Source: Saturnia japonica
Taxonomy: Eukaryota > Arthropoda > Insecta > Lepidoptera > Saturniidae
DNA: 64,000 nucleotides
Direction of reading: 5' to 3'
Assembly (NCBI GenBank): GCA_033032175.1
Contig: CM065316.1
Location: 8,898,115 to 8,962,114, forward strand
Shown piece after piece: positions 23,781 through 36,015 of this stretch (its first letter is position 1; every line of letters starts with the position of its first letter). A program made the translations under genes and the position numbers. Under the pieces are notes generated by a model, which was not told where the DNA came from, did not search any database, and saw only the letters and a program-made list of their open reading frames with translations.

Positions 23781-25880
23781 AAGCGGCAATTGCTCTGAGT
23801 TCACTCTCGGCTTGATACCGGCGCGGCGCGGCGCGGCGGCGCGGTGTGAGCGTGAAGAAGAACTTTTATCCTTTTTTGACAACAGAGTTTTCGTCTTACG
23901 CTGTGATTTCCTATCCCTTTTTTCAAATTGCTTTTAGTGAGAGTATAACGCGTCTATTTATAAAATGTAATTGGAAAAAATATATTTTTCAATTACAAAT
24001 CGATTAGACCATATAGATTTAAAAAAAATCGTTTGGTGCAGATTTTACTAGCTTATCCGGTTATTATATATAACTCTTTAGGCGATGAATAAAAAAAGCT
24101 GGATTTTATATTTGAAGAGTAGATAGGTGTGGTTCACGTGTGCATAGGTCAAATCTATAAACTTTTTAATTAACTTTACGAAAATTTTAAGGAACGACTT
24201 TAAGTTTAGTTTGAATACGAATTTCCGCCTGCTTCCTTTGTGATAATTTTTTTGTTCAGTTTTTTTGAAATAAGTTCTTAGTTGTTATACATTGTTGGAG
24301 AGCTAAGAAAACGGTTATGTTTTTAAAATAATCAGTAAGCCAAGTTTTTTAACGGTTTTTTTAAAGGTATTTTGGTGGAAATAATCTAAAAAATCTAAAA
24401 AAAATATCGTTTTTCGTCTCGCATTTTTAAATATGGACCGATAATTGTTGTTTAAATATTGATAATTAACCACTGTTTAATCGTTTTTATAAATCAAAAG
24501 AAAAAATAGATTTAAATTGATATTGAGTGTTATATTGTAAGTATAAAATCATTATTAAGGGGCCGTTCAAGTATTACGTAACGCAATTTGGGGAGGGGGG
24601 TCTTGTAACACGTTACTATGCGTTACAAGGTTGGGAGGGGGTTCGAACAACGCGTTACGTAATATTGTCTTTTTTAAATATAAATAAAAAACTAGGCAAT
24701 TAGAATTTTCGAAGATCGCAACCATTATCTTTATGTTTTGCGGGGAATCTCTCGATTGTATTGTACGACCTTTTCATTTTGTTCTCCCAAGTTGGTAACC
24801 CTTTGCGTTTATTTTACGGGGAATCTCTTGACTGTATTGCTGTAGCCAGTATTCTTAAACTGAGTTTATAATGTAATGCCCTCAAAACGGAGATTTGCAT
24901 CATCAGCTATTCTTGGTCTATAAAAGCTCTCATGCTAACTTGCTGACTTGGATGTTACGTAACGTTAAAGGAGGGGGAAGGGGGGGGGATGTAATGAAAA
25001 ATTTGCTGAAGTTTCATAACTGAAATTCTAGTAAAGTCAACCTTGCACTTAATAACTGTAATCTTAGTTTTATTTATTTAATGATGACATCTCACCGCGT
25101 ATTTGCGGCACTTTTTTAATTTTTTTTAAATAGTTATTTATGATACTAGTCGGTGAGATGGTTTTTACAAACGAGTAGACATATTCTCGGGAGCTTACCA
25201 TAATCACGAGTTTGTAAAAGCCAATATCCGCACCCATGTCATGCAACTTTTGTCAACATATTTGCAAGAATAAAATACTTACATTTTCCACGCTTGAACT
25301 CATGTAATTATTTTCTACAGTCGGAAAGTCACAACAATCTTTGCTATTTCTAAGGAAATGGACCGCATTTGCAGATAGCGGCACGTGCGCGTGGAGAAAA
25401 TTTGAACTACATCTTTTGTCTCATTTTCTCTTTTATATTAAAGTGAGACAATGTATTGATCAAAGTGCTCCCAAGGAGGTTCGATCACGCAACTTATTTA
25501 TTCTCGTAATGTGAAACAACTCCATGGTGGAGTTCTTTTATATTTTTTATGGAAAATTTAAAGAAAAACCGTAAAGAATACGCACGGCGCTATTTAACAG
25601 AGCATGCGGTAATACAGGTACTTATGTAAGAGTACCTTTTTTACCGCACGCTCCCTTGAGTCGCGAGTAGTTTTTAACTTTCGATCAATGTATGCAAGCT
25701 TCGTAAATTAATTTTTTGAGCAAATTTGTTGAAAAATATATTACTTTTAAAGGTGTAATCTATACCTATAAATTAATAAAATTGATGAGTCTATTTGTAA
25801 TATCTAAAATACCAGTTTTTTTTACTTAATGTTGAAAGTTTATTACCTTACATAATTATAACAAAAAAAGTAAAAACAAT
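23781..25880. other. Intron 1 DNA, no gene; a MITE-like repeat and a hairpin
   Basis: A simple GGCGCGGCGCGGCGCGGCGG run lies near 23822. At 24555-24670, GGGGCCGTTCAAGTATTACG with TTACGTAA palindromes and G-runs resembles a widespread insect MITE-type repeat; a related ATGTTACGTAACGTTAAAGG occurs near 24953. A stem-loop lies at 25600-25653. No coding gene is seen. Confidence 0.45.
25600..25653. repeat. Nested inverted repeat (hairpin)
   Basis: GAGCATGCGGTAA pairs with TTACCGCACGCTC (one mismatch), and inside it GGTACT pairs with AGTACC, leaving a short loop. A 54-base near-palindrome. Confidence 0.8.
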
Positions 25881-25889
25881 TTTTAAATT

Positions 25890-26406
25890 TTTTATTGTCT
25901 GTTTGTTCCGACTAATCTCCAAAACGGTAGATCAGATTTTAACGGGTCTTTCACTGGCAGAATTGAAGTATTTGTTTGTAATGAAAAAATAACAGCTTGT
26001 TACTAAATTCATATGAAGGTTTATGGTACATATAGCAAAAAAAAATTAGAAATTTTTTGTCTGTCTTTTTAGCTGTTCGTTCTGGCTAATCTCCGAAACG
26101 GTTCGACCTATTATGACGGACGGGACTTTCACTGGCCGATTGCTGATGCTTTAAGGAATATCTTATTTTAGAAAAATAATTGTGGTTCCGCGCAAATAAA
26201 ATAAACGAATACGAAATAAGTAGCGGGAGAATCAATTCGGGCGCTTAAATAGCTTACACTGAGTAAATTAAATTATAAGAGATACATATATGTAATTAAT
26301 ATACTATATAATTGTAGATCTAAAAAAAACCTACAATAAACTCAATGAGATAATATCGATCGATGGCATTTTTTGGTCTACACGAGCGTAGCCGCGGGCA
26401 CAGCTA
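25890..26406 (+). mobile_element. Helitron-like element, second family
   Basis: CTGGCTAATCTCCGAAACGG, GGGACTTTCACTGGCCGATT, GGTCTACACGAGCGTAGC and the end GCGGGCACAGCTAC. A partial copy of the same head (TCCGACTAATCTCCAAAACG) sits just upstream at about 25905, so two heads are in tandem. Confidence 0.6.
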
Positions 26407-28000
26407 CTAATATAAATATTAATTTCACGAGAATGAGTTTCAACATATAGTGTTTAAAACAATTTTCCAAAAGTTGCCTACTCCCGGTTGTATGATTAAT
26501 TTTATGATTATGAGAACTCATATATCATGTAAATAAATTATTTACCGCCTTGTTTGTTATTTACTTAAATATTTGCTGAATGTCTTAACATTATGATGTA
26601 ACGTGAAAGTTGCTACCACCTACTTTTTGATGTCTATACGGGCGAGAGCCAGGGGCACCACCCTACTTGGTAAGGCTACTACTATACACTCACGCCCCTC
26701 TGCTTTATCGACCTGCGCAAGCAAGTTGTGTCGTGATCGTGGCGGGCTATAAGTCCTACTTACTGAATTTAACCCCTATTTTCTTACTACCATTTATAGT
26801 TTCAATTATATTTCTCTTTTCGTTTGTTTTTTTTACAATGTAAAAAAATTAAAAAAGCAATCCAGGGTAGACAACTTCTGAATTGTTGTTTTAAACCCTA
26901 CATGTTGAAAATAATTACACGGGTATAATATTTATTCAATGATACACATTTATTATGTACAATTTTTTTTATTAAAATAAAATAATATGTCACAAGAACG
27001 TGGCATTATTTTCATGTGATGGCAAATGACGTCATCATTCAATAAATAAAATTAAGGACGTTTTCTCAAAAAGTGTCAATTTTCACTGTTTTTCAATCTC
27101 TATTTCCAACGTATTCCGATACAACGATACTGAATAACAACTCGATTACACGATTTGCATTGCGCATTTGACACCAAGATACCTCTTTGCACGAACAATT
27201 AAACGGCAATGCATGATAGTTGAATCATGAATATCGTTTTATTACTCATGGTGCAGCACTATAGGGACATAACTAAAAACTGAAGAGGTATTTTTTATTA
27301 TTTATGCTTAAAATACACTGGTGGCTTAACAAAGGGCTAAACATAGAAAGTAACTATAAATAAGGAAATAGAGTATTGAAATACTTTTTTTGTATTCTCC
27401 ATACAATTTGAAAAATAAAAAAAATATATTATTATTTTACTCACGTAAGTAGTCAAAAACAGCTGTTGTTGACCTCGAAGGTTCGGGTTGATGGTGTTCT
27501 TCAGGGGACTCTGGAATTAAACTTTGTCAAGTTGTGTAATTTAAAAGTATTTAATAATTTCTACTACTACTACTAAGTACGTTAGTTTAAAAGTATCTAG
27601 AAAAAGTGGCTAAGTTATTTAGCTCTCTTAGTCTTAAAATGTGGCCAGATCTAGCTAAAAAGATTCATAAATCTATTAACCAAAAGAGCAGCTACAATAA
27701 GCAGTTTTGTAACGGAAAATTCCGTTTGTCAATATTTTTGAGAAGTTTTTAGCTAGAAACCATTTATCATATCTTGTTATTTGTTTTCTACACTATCCAT
27801 TTGCTTTGATAAGCTGTGAAACGTAAGAAGTCTTTATCATTATTCTATTCTTTATTAGCGCCAATATACTTATCTCCAATATCATGATCATCTCGCAAAT
27901 GGCGTATTAAATTTTCTGTACAGCAACTAAGCACGGAATCGCTCTGTATGGATCGTTTAAGATCTTCAGAACGCGCAAACCGTTTAAAAGGAATCTGTCT
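26407..28000. other. Intron 1 DNA without a recognised gene
   Basis: A GC-richer patch at 26635-26760 (GAGCCAGGGGCACCACCCTA, CTTTATCGACCTGCGCAAGC) is unassigned. The rest is AT-rich. No splice-flanked coding exon is seen. Confidence 0.4.
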
Positions 28001-28004
28001 AGAG

Positions 28005-29460
28005 ATAGAAACATGTCTATCTATTTCGAAAAGTTAAACAGATTATCCTCAGTTTTAAACCTTCTTCTTGGGTTATATATGTTAAAAATGGGAACCCTAT
28101 GTGCGACACCAAAACAACTGCCGAATGATGAAAAGAATACTGCACTGAGCTATACCAAGACCCAACATGGACTAAAGTATAGGACCTGGTTGCGCTAATT
28201 GAAAAAGAACCTGATATACGAAAATCCGAGGTTGATGATTCGGCCCGGAAACAGAAAAGAATAAAGCATAAGACCCGGGTCGTATAATAGCGGAAGCTTT
28301 GAAGGCTTTTGGTGATTTAGGTCTAAAAACATTGCATAACATCTCCAAAGTGGTGTGTACGTTATGCCAATGGCCTTTGGACTGGAAACATTCATCCATA
28401 CTTCTCTTACATAAGAATGGATCGGTAATTTTTTTTAACAACTACCGAACTATAGGTAACCCTCATTTCACGCATCAGCCAAAGCCCTACTGTATATAAT
28501 CAATAATAATTGTTTCATATCCTTCTTAAGCTCTGAAATTCCATAACAACAGACAGGCTTTGTCAAAAGACAATACAATTTTTAACAAAAAAGAAAACCA
28601 ACTTCAATAATTTTGAAGTTGAAGGTACAATGCCAAAGAAGCTAAAATGGAAAATAAGAAATGCTACGAGTTTCGTATCCTTGTGGTGAGGTGCTTTATG
28701 GATTGCCAAAAGACCTTTGACTGCATGCAGTGGCAATGTTTGCGGAATGTTCTCAATGAATTTGGAGTGCCGGCTTATATTGTGCTTAATTTTTGACATT
28801 TGTATGTATATGGGTTCGGCTCTGTATCACACGGCTTGGAAATATAAACACCCAACCGTTTTCATTTCCAGAAGGGTGTAGACAGTGACGTGTTAAATCC
28901 CCCATCCTATTTAAGATTTTCGGAAAATAAAAAATATGAAAACCCCTTGAAGGATGGGATGTTGTCATAAAGGTAGGAAGGAGGACGACACCATCTTACG
29001 CCCTCGATAGAACAACGTTTGGAATAATATTTGGAAACGTCAAGCCAGGAAGTGGGCCTCGTTGTCTATAAGAGTAGGTAGGTAGGTAGTAGGATCCGTG
29101 ATCCCAATAAAGGAAACTGTGAGCCTAAAATACGAAGCTGTATTGAAATGGCCAAGACAGTAATAACGCATCTGGAAAAGATTTGAAGGGACTGTAACAT
29201 CTCAGGAAGCCCAGAATCCACCTGCTTAACACTGGTATTCTCCATATTCCAGATAAGCGCAGAATCGACGCTTTTGAGAAGTGGTGTTGGTGTCGAAGGC
29301 TTTCACAGATACATATCTATTTTAGAATAAATGCTACTGGAGACAATACCCAGATTGTCAACCATTTGAGCAGCCCTAATATTGTGGGATTTTTCACCAT
29401 ATTGCAAGAGGAAGTTTCGACAACCTGGAAAAGCAGCTGTTGAAAGAAAAATTGGAGAAA
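28005..29460 (+). pseudogene. Non-LTR retrotransposon polyprotein remnant
   Basis: Fragments of a reverse transcriptase and its C-terminus read in order through many frameshifts. First comes a PLDWKHSSILLLHKNGSVIFFNNYRTI block near 28370 (normally WK..-I.PI.KKG....NYR.I). Next is CFMDCQKTFDCMQWQCLRNV near 28690 (family: D..KAFD.V.W) and FHFQKGVDSDVLNPP near 28860 (KGVRQG.VLSP in intact relatives). KRRIDAFEKWCWCRRLSQ near 29255 (family: R.DAFEMWCWRRML) closes the series. The YADD-type catalytic core is not readable. It is an old, dead copy. Confidence 0.75.
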
Positions 29461-29468
29461 AAGTATTT

Positions 29469-29536
29469 TATCGGAATCAGCACTAAATTTTGATCAAAAA
29501 AACGAGTGATTCTGCCGACTTGACCATTCTAGCTTT
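29469..29536 (+). repeat. Repeat shared in inverse orientation with 36710-36775
   Basis: AGCACTAAATTTTGATCAAA, CGAGTGATTCTGCCGAC and CTAGCTTTACAGACG are the reverse complement of a stretch at 36710-36775 with few differences. The family is unnamed here. Confidence 0.75.
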
Positions 29537-29929
29537 ACAGACGTTGGGACCTCTCTGTTGCACGTATTCACTCGCAGCAATATTTCGCTTTTAAGAACTT
29601 GACAACTAGAATTGAGGATTGATTTTTCGCAGACAACCCTATACCACCGTGTTCGTAATGAAATAATCTTTATTTTAACTTAACTTTAGTTCTTTAACCA
29701 GACCATTGCAAGTTACTAGTATCGATTTATCTGTTTATGCCTGCCTACCCAAGATTGTGACGGGAAAAAATAGTCAACCTAACGTTTTCATTTTCTATTG
29801 GCTTCATAATTTCTATTGGTATGGAATTTGTCTCAATATAAAATACTTTTCATCCATTAATCAGCTCGGTTAAGGTCGTTCTATATTGGGATCATATACT
29901 ATTTCTTGGTGTTTGAAATCACCAATACC

Positions 29930-30022
29930 TCGTGGGCTGGCGTGATGATTAAGCCCTTGCCTTCCCTTGGGAAGAGGCATTTCCCCAGCAGTGGGACACA
30001 AACAGGCTGGTATTATTAAACA
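29930..30022 (+). mobile_element. Non-LTR retrotransposon 3' end
   Basis: AAGCCCTTGCCTTCCCTTGG, GAAGAGGCATTTCCCCAGCA and GTGGGACACAAACAGGCTGG followed by TATTATTA. This 'cccagcagtgggac...aggctg' ending is a familiar 3' terminus of lepidopteran LINE-type elements. No coding part is attached. Confidence 0.65.
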
Positions 30023-30200
30023 TACCATCACGTCTGTATCCCCGATTGGTTAGGCAGACGTGTACTAATGTACACCCACAGTTCGCCGTGTATGTTTTTT
30101 TTGACCCTATGTAATAGGGGCGAGCCTATTACCATTAATCGGGCAAAAAGCCAAACTCATAGCTGCTACTGAGAATTTCATAGACGTTACATAAAGTTGT
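30023..30200 (-). repeat. tRNA-derived lepidopteran SINE
   Basis: Reads on the minus strand. The plus strand shows ATCACGTCTGTATCCCCGAT, TGTACTAATGTACACCCACA, a T-run and CCTATTACCATTAATCGGGC, colinear with the copies at 46.08 and 46.57 kb. The tRNA-like head is missing. Confidence 0.75.
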
Positions 30201-30289
30201 TTGCATGCATCTTCCATTGAAAGAAAAAAGATCTTCCGGCGGTTTACGGTCAACATTACCAAACTTATCGTTAACTATACATCAATACC

Positions 30290-31215
30290 ATAATATAATA
30301 AAGCGAAAAAGTTTTTTTGTTTGTTTGTTAAACACGCTAATCTTTTTAACTACCAGTCGGATTCGAAAATATATTTTTTTATATGATAGACAGACTCACG
30401 AGGAATAGTATAATAGGCTACAATTCCAGCTAGCCTAAAATATTGATTTTTGTCACGTAAGTCGGAAGTCGAAGCACTCGCAAACTGCTTTATCCGCGTA
30501 CGCTGGCTTAATGGTTAATGATAGGTTAAATGTTCAATGGTTCAATGTTCTACAATAATATTGGTTATTATTAAATCTAAAAAAAAGTCAGCGATAGGTG
30601 ACAGGCCTCGGGGCGCAGTGGTAGTAAACGCTACTATTGAGCCGAGAGGTCGCGGATTCGATCCCCGCCCATGACTGACTTTGTGTGATGAGCATAAATA
30701 TCAGATGTGTGTGTCTGGGTGTTAAATATCTATATATGTTTGTATATAAGCTGTTTAGTTACTATATTACAAGCTTTGCTTAATTTAGAATTAAGTGGCC
30801 GTGTGTGAAATGGAGTAAAAAAAAAATCTATCTCTTATAAATTAGCCACAATAAGGTATTTGCCAATTTTTTTTGTTAAAAATTAATTAATTTATGAGCA
30901 TTATTTTTAAGCATGGCATATTAATCCTTACGAACAAAAGTTACTTCATCATAAAGACAGTTTAATGAAGATAAACTTTGTCTTTTACAGCATGTTGTTT
31001 GGACGCAAAGTTTGAGAGATAATGCTAAATTTAAATGATTCAATACTGGACTCGGGTCTATGTCTATAGTAGTGGTGGCTCGATCGACTCGTGCGATGGC
31101 GCGATGTGACCATCTGGCCGTCCGATAAAAATATTGTCTATACTGAAGTATTATAAATCATCAATCAGTGATTTCTTCTAAATTATATGTGGTTGAAACC
31201 GCGGGGCACAGCTAG
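30290..31215 (+). mobile_element. Helitron-like element with a SINE inserted in it
   Basis: Same family as 11.9-12.5 kb: TTTGTTTGTTTGTTAAACAC, CTAACTACCAGTCGGATT-type head, CCTTACGAACAAAAGTTACT interior, and the end GCGGGGCACAGCTAG (CTAG 31212-31215) followed by T. A tRNA-derived SINE interrupts it at about 30600-30826. Confidence 0.65.
30600..30826 (+). repeat. tRNA-derived SINE with pol III promoter boxes
   Basis: The head GGCGCAGTGGTAGTAAACGC resembles box A and GGTCGCGGATTCGATCCCCG resembles box B of a tRNA-type internal promoter, spaced as in a tRNA gene. A non-tRNA body follows, with GTGTGTGTCTGGGTG, and ends in a run of ten A's at about 30818. Such SINEs are transcribed by RNA polymerase III and mobilised by LINE enzymes. 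This is not a functional tRNA gene: the cloverleaf has no convincing acceptor stem. Confidence 0.8.
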
Positions 31216-31229
31216 TGAAAGTATATACG

Positions 31230-31667
31230 ACACCAATAACAAAAACTCCTTTTGTTTGTCTGTCTGTTTGTTCCGGGTAATCTCCGAAACGGTTGGACCT
31301 ATTTTTACGGGACTTTCACTAGTACAAAGCCGATATTATAAGGAGTAACTAAGGCTACTTTTATTTTAGAAAAAGAATCAGGATTCCGCGTAAATAAAAA
31401 AAAAAACTGGTCTTGGTGAATAAATTCGGGCTCTTGAATGGCTTACGCTGAGTAAACCATTAGATATATAGCAAATTAATGTACACATAAATATAGACAT
31501 TAAAAAGACCTACAAAAAAGTCAGCGAGAGTATATGCCCATCTTTTAAGGAACACCTACAATAACTAATGTCTTTAAAATAGCCGAGAGCGGGGGAGCAA
31601 GATTCACGCGTGTGTCCTATCGATGGGATTCTTTAGTCCACGTCAGCGACGCCACGGGCACAGCTAG
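31230..31667 (+). mobile_element. Helitron-like element, second family
   Basis: GGGTAATCTCCGAAACGGTT, GGGACTTTCACTAGTACAAA, GGCTTACGCTGAGTAAACC and the end CGCCACGGGCACAGCTAG (CTAG 31664-31667). It follows the previous Helitron-like copy almost head to tail. Confidence 0.65.
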
Positions 31668-31671
31668 TAGT

Positions 31672-31990
31672 ATAAAATAAAGTCGCTACTCGTTAACTGT
31701 CCCTATGTACGCTTAGATCTATTAAGCTACGCAACAGATTTTAATGCGGTTTTTTAAACATTTAAATATTTTTTACGAAAGGATTATGTATACAATACAC
31801 TCTAATTGAGTTTTTGTATAGTCGAGAAAATTCAATTATTTGTAATCAAGCCGTCAGAAAATGATTTTCGGGCGCTTACAAGGCTTACATTGGCTAAACT
31901 ATATGAGATACGTCACAATAATTTTCTAAAGAATTGTAGTTCTTCAAAAAGCCTCGAGAAAAGTCCGCGATGAGATATATTTATTTCCTA
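31672..31990 (+). repeat. Dispersed repeat, start shared with 45.85 kb
   Basis: TATAAAATAAAGTCGCT then TGTCCCTATGTACGCTTAGA and AACAGATTTTAATGCGGTTT match 45853-46030 (TATAAAATAAAGTCGCTTCC, TACACTTAGATCTTT, AACGGTTTTTAATGCAGTTT). Probably another Helitron-like family. Confidence 0.6.
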
Positions 31991-34725
31991 AGTTTCACTC
32001 ACAGTAAATATTGACATGCACTGAAAGCAAAGCCTTTTGCGACTTTCTATTTTAATTTCTTTTTCTGTTATCAAGTTTATTTTAGGATAAAAGACTGGTA
32101 CTGATTAGATAAACAAGAAAGCTTCCAAAGGAAATATACCTGTTTCTGAAAAAAAGTGAGGAGGATTCGGTAGCATTTTTGTTAATGTTATAGATACTAA
32201 TGAATATTAACAAATTTATACCTCAAATACAGGCTCGACTCCCTAGTTTAAAATATCAGGGCTTATTGGGCACGGAATAAAGCAACTTTCCTGAAATTTT
32301 GAAACAAATCGAAGTTCGAAAAAAAAGTTCTAGCTATTTAAAAACAGCGATTTATTTAAATTTGATTGGATTTAAATAGCTATAACTTCACAAAATCGGA
32401 GCAATTAAGCAAAATCTGGGTAGATTCCATTAAAATATACATCGACAAAAGATATTAGCTGCTGGTCGACTCTCAACTTAAAATTCGGTACATATAAATA
32501 GTATTTTATAAATAGGTAAAATTTAACGAAAACAGTTCTTTAGTTGAAAGCTATTTAGCTAGGCCCGATATAAGTTTAGACCTAATATATTTTTTTTTCC
32601 ATAAAAGTACAAGTCTTACTGAGAAAAAATGCCGCTGGGCAGGAAGGAGTCTTTATGTTATATAGAAGCTGAGATACAAATATTTGAAAATTAGTGAAAT
32701 ATCTAATATTTTTAAATTAAAAAATTCTCTAGCGGCCGGATTTGCACATATCGGGCTCAAATTTTCATGATCGTCGTCTTTTTAGGTGTACTTTCGAGGA
32801 AAAAATCAGCATCAAAATCGCCGACCCTAGTGCGCACACTTTCGTTGAGAATGAATGGATCCGCCTATTTAAATAAACTATATTATAGAATTTAACGTAG
32901 GTTTAATTAACTGAATGTGTTAAATCACAATTATAAAGAAATAATATTAATATTAAACAAAGCAGTAACGATTTATTTGTTCAACACTGAGTCGAACTTC
33001 GCTAAAGTAATTCAGAAAGTAGATGGTGGCGTCATTAAGCTGGTATCTCTGTTCCCCTCCCTCACTCAGACCCTATCACTCTGTTGCCGCGGCAAGAGCG
33101 CCGCTATACCCCTTGTTCCGCGCCTCACCACACTCTTCCCCTCTGTCGGCTATTCAATACTGCCTCAAACAAGTAGTTTGTCGAGTCGAGTTTCACGCGG
33201 AAACTGGGTACGGCGAGCGCCGCCGCGCCGCCATGTTACAAGAATATAAAACTGGCAACGTCGCACCAGACATCGACCGATTTTAATAGCTTTCTTGTGG
33301 TGTTGATTATTTCTTGCACTTTTACAAACAATATAATCATACCTACCTACCTACATAAAAAAATTACATACTGTATATTAAACTAAGTTACCCAGTGTCA
33401 TAATTTTATAACGTAATATTCATTTTCTTACGCAATGTTATACTTGTGTATTATGTTAATTTATGTTCATTGATTGCTATATGGACTTTTTTAAGTAAAC
33501 ATAATTAATTTGAATATATTTTTTGTATTTAGAAAGTTCACTCACATTAGATTTTTGTTTTCATGATATAGAACTGCGACAAACACAAATTGTGATTTCT
33601 AATCTTATTCAAGTAAACAGTATATTATATACGGTTGTATTATGGATTAAGGTAATCGTATGTACGAATTACGTATTTCGAATAAAAAACTACTTATGGC
33701 AATAATATTACAGTTTTAAATAAATATAAAATAAACATAAAGCTGTTAATGTTAGAGCTTTGAACCTCTGCATGCATAGCAGCATAGCCCAACTTGTTTT
33801 TGGAATTTGTGTACACAGTTAATAATTGTAATTTTGAGACACCATTGGTAGGAAGGAAAACATGGTGAGGAATCCTGGGCACTTAAAATGTTTCTGTAGT
33901 ACCACACCATTTAGTGGAAATGTACAGAACTATAAGATATCTCGGTGTTTGAAATCGCCAAAGGTATATCGTGAACTAGTGTGTTCATAATACCTCAATG
34001 TACTCATAGTATACGGTATTCTTATAGGTTGGTAACTTACAATATTATATGTTTCATAATCTACCAATAATAAAACACTTGAAATAATAAAAATAGCGGT
34101 GTCGTTAATCTCCTTGATACGTATTCATAAATCGTTTACATAGTAGTGTATTTTAGTTCGGCGTGGTATAGATAAATAGAGTGAGAGGCGAACGAGTAAC
34201 AGAACGGCAACATCGCATTGTTTGACGTTGCTGGCAGAGCAACTGCGCATTTTTTACTGTAGTTTCTCTCGCTCACTCTGGCATTATATTGTCGTACCTA
34301 CTCTATTGCTCGTCCGGTTAGCGTTGTCTCCAGGTAGGTACGCGTTCGCCAACGGGTTTTACCAAGGCGTTGGCCAAAAAACAATGAAAATGTTTTTATA
34401 CCTTGACGTTGCATATTCTTTATTTTTTACGTATTAGGTATTTGATGGGTGTGCGCACTTCCTAAACAATAGCAGCTGTGGTAATTTATTTATTCAGCAT
34501 ATTCGATTAGTATTTAAAAGACTTACCTATACCTATATATATCCCTAGAATATTTCTATTGATTCAATGAAATACCTATATTTGAACCTAACTTTCGTTA
34601 ATAAATTGTTTTCTAAGACGCACCAATGATCCCCAAAGGACATACGACATTAATTTGTCTAATATTATTAGTTATCATACATGTAATATAAAATTATTTT
34701 TACATTAATTAGTATGTCTGAGATA
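31991..34725. other. Intron 1 DNA without a recognised gene
   Basis: 32160-32880 is an unassigned block with TAGCTATTTAAA and TTTAAATAGCTA facing each other near 32333-32385. At 33010-33260 a GC-rich patch (CTCTGTTGCCGCGGCAAGAG, GGCGAGCGCCGCCGCGCCGC) has overlapping open frames but no recognised domain. 34140-34390 is also GC-richer and unassigned. A direct test for expression would be needed to call any of these an exon. Confidence 0.4.
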
Positions 34726-36013
34726 CAATCAGTCAAAAAAGTATAGGGAATGGATGATATTTTTATGGTTCCAAATTCTTTCTTTTTTTTTTGTTGTTCG
34801 ATGGGCACAACGGTTTTTCATTTAGGCGCGGAGTTTGAGTTACATCTGTCATTACTATTAAATACAGTGCTGTTTTCAGTTAGATCATATCTAGTGTGTA
34901 TTGCGCATTTGATAATGGACAAAAACATCGAACAAAGAGTGTCTTAATTTTTGCATCGTCAATGGAATTTCGTGTTCGGAGACACTGAAAATGTTACAGA
35001 AGGCTTACGGTGAATCGACTTTATAAAAACACGTGCTTATAGTGGTACAAAGCCTTTAAAAGCGGTCGAGATATGCTGGAAGATTTGCTTCGCCCTGGAA
35101 GGTTATCAAACGTCTTCAGCTGAAGTTAACTTCGCAAAAAAGAAGGAAATAGTGACTGAGAATCCTCATTCAAGTTTAAGAGAGATGCCGCTGAACTTTC
35201 TGTGTCCTTCGAGTCAATCCGTATCATTTTAAATAATTACTTGGGTATGAAACATGTTGCTGCTCGGCTAGTCCCAAAAGACCTGAATTTTCTCCAATCG
35301 CATAAGAGTCGCTAAGGACATGCTAGAACGAGTCAATTCCGACTCAACATTCATGAAACGCCTTGTTACTGGTGACGAGAGGTGGGTTTACGAGTTTGAC
35401 ATGCAAACTAGTCAACAAGCTTCGGACTGGCGCCTAAACTATATCGAAATCGAAAAATTCACGCCAAATTCGATCAAAAGTCAAAGTCATGTTGACTGTT
35501 TTCTTTGACTACCGCGGTGTTGTGCACTCGGAATTATTACCGGAAGGTCAAACGATAAATAAAGTATATTATTTGAGCGTTATGCGGCGTTTAAGAGAGC
35601 AAATTTGACGAAAACGGACAGATTTGTGGAAAGAAGATTCTTGGATTTGCACAACGATAATGCGCCTTCGCACAAGGCCATCACTGAATGATTTTTTTAC
35701 CAAAAAAACTCAACAAATACCATCCAGCAACCATATTCACCAGATATGGCTGCAGACTTCTTTTTTTTCTAAACTAAAATTATCACTTCGTGGCACCCCT
35801 TTTCATTCAGTAAAAGACATAAAGGAGAATTTCCGACGAGACCTAAACTCAATTGCGGAAAAAGCGTTAAAAAATGCTTTGATGATTGTGTTATACGTTG
35901 GCGTAAATGTATCGTTACTGAAGGAGCATACTTTGAAGGCGATAAAATAAATTTGGGAAAATAACTAATATTTTGTGAATTATTGATCTTTTCCCGGTAC
36001 TTTTTTGACAGAG
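34726..36013 (+). mobile_element. Mariner-type transposon with TA target duplication, inactive
   Basis: Ends share GTCAAAAAAGTA in inverted orientation and are flanked by TA at 34724-34725 and 36014-36015. The 1288 bp length is that of a full mariner. Confidence 0.82.
34917..35950 (+). pseudogene. Mariner transposase, heavily mutated
   Basis: Begins MDKNIEQRVS and a stop, and continues in mixed frames. FMKRLVTGDERWVYEFDMQT (first catalytic D) reads from about 35350, then a LHNDNAPSHKAIT block near 35648 (second D) and QPYSPDMAADFFFFLNYHF near 35735 (third D). It has many stops and at least three frameshifts. DNAPSHKA and SPDMA(A)DFF are the usual mariner catalytic surroundings, although the residue before the third aspartate is Ala instead of the common Cys/Pro/Ser. 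Confidence 0.8.
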
Positions 36014-36015
36014 TA

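Noticed and set aside
30600..30672. A tRNA gene
   Set aside because: Box A and B are present, but there is no convincing acceptor stem and a SINE body with an A-tail follows.
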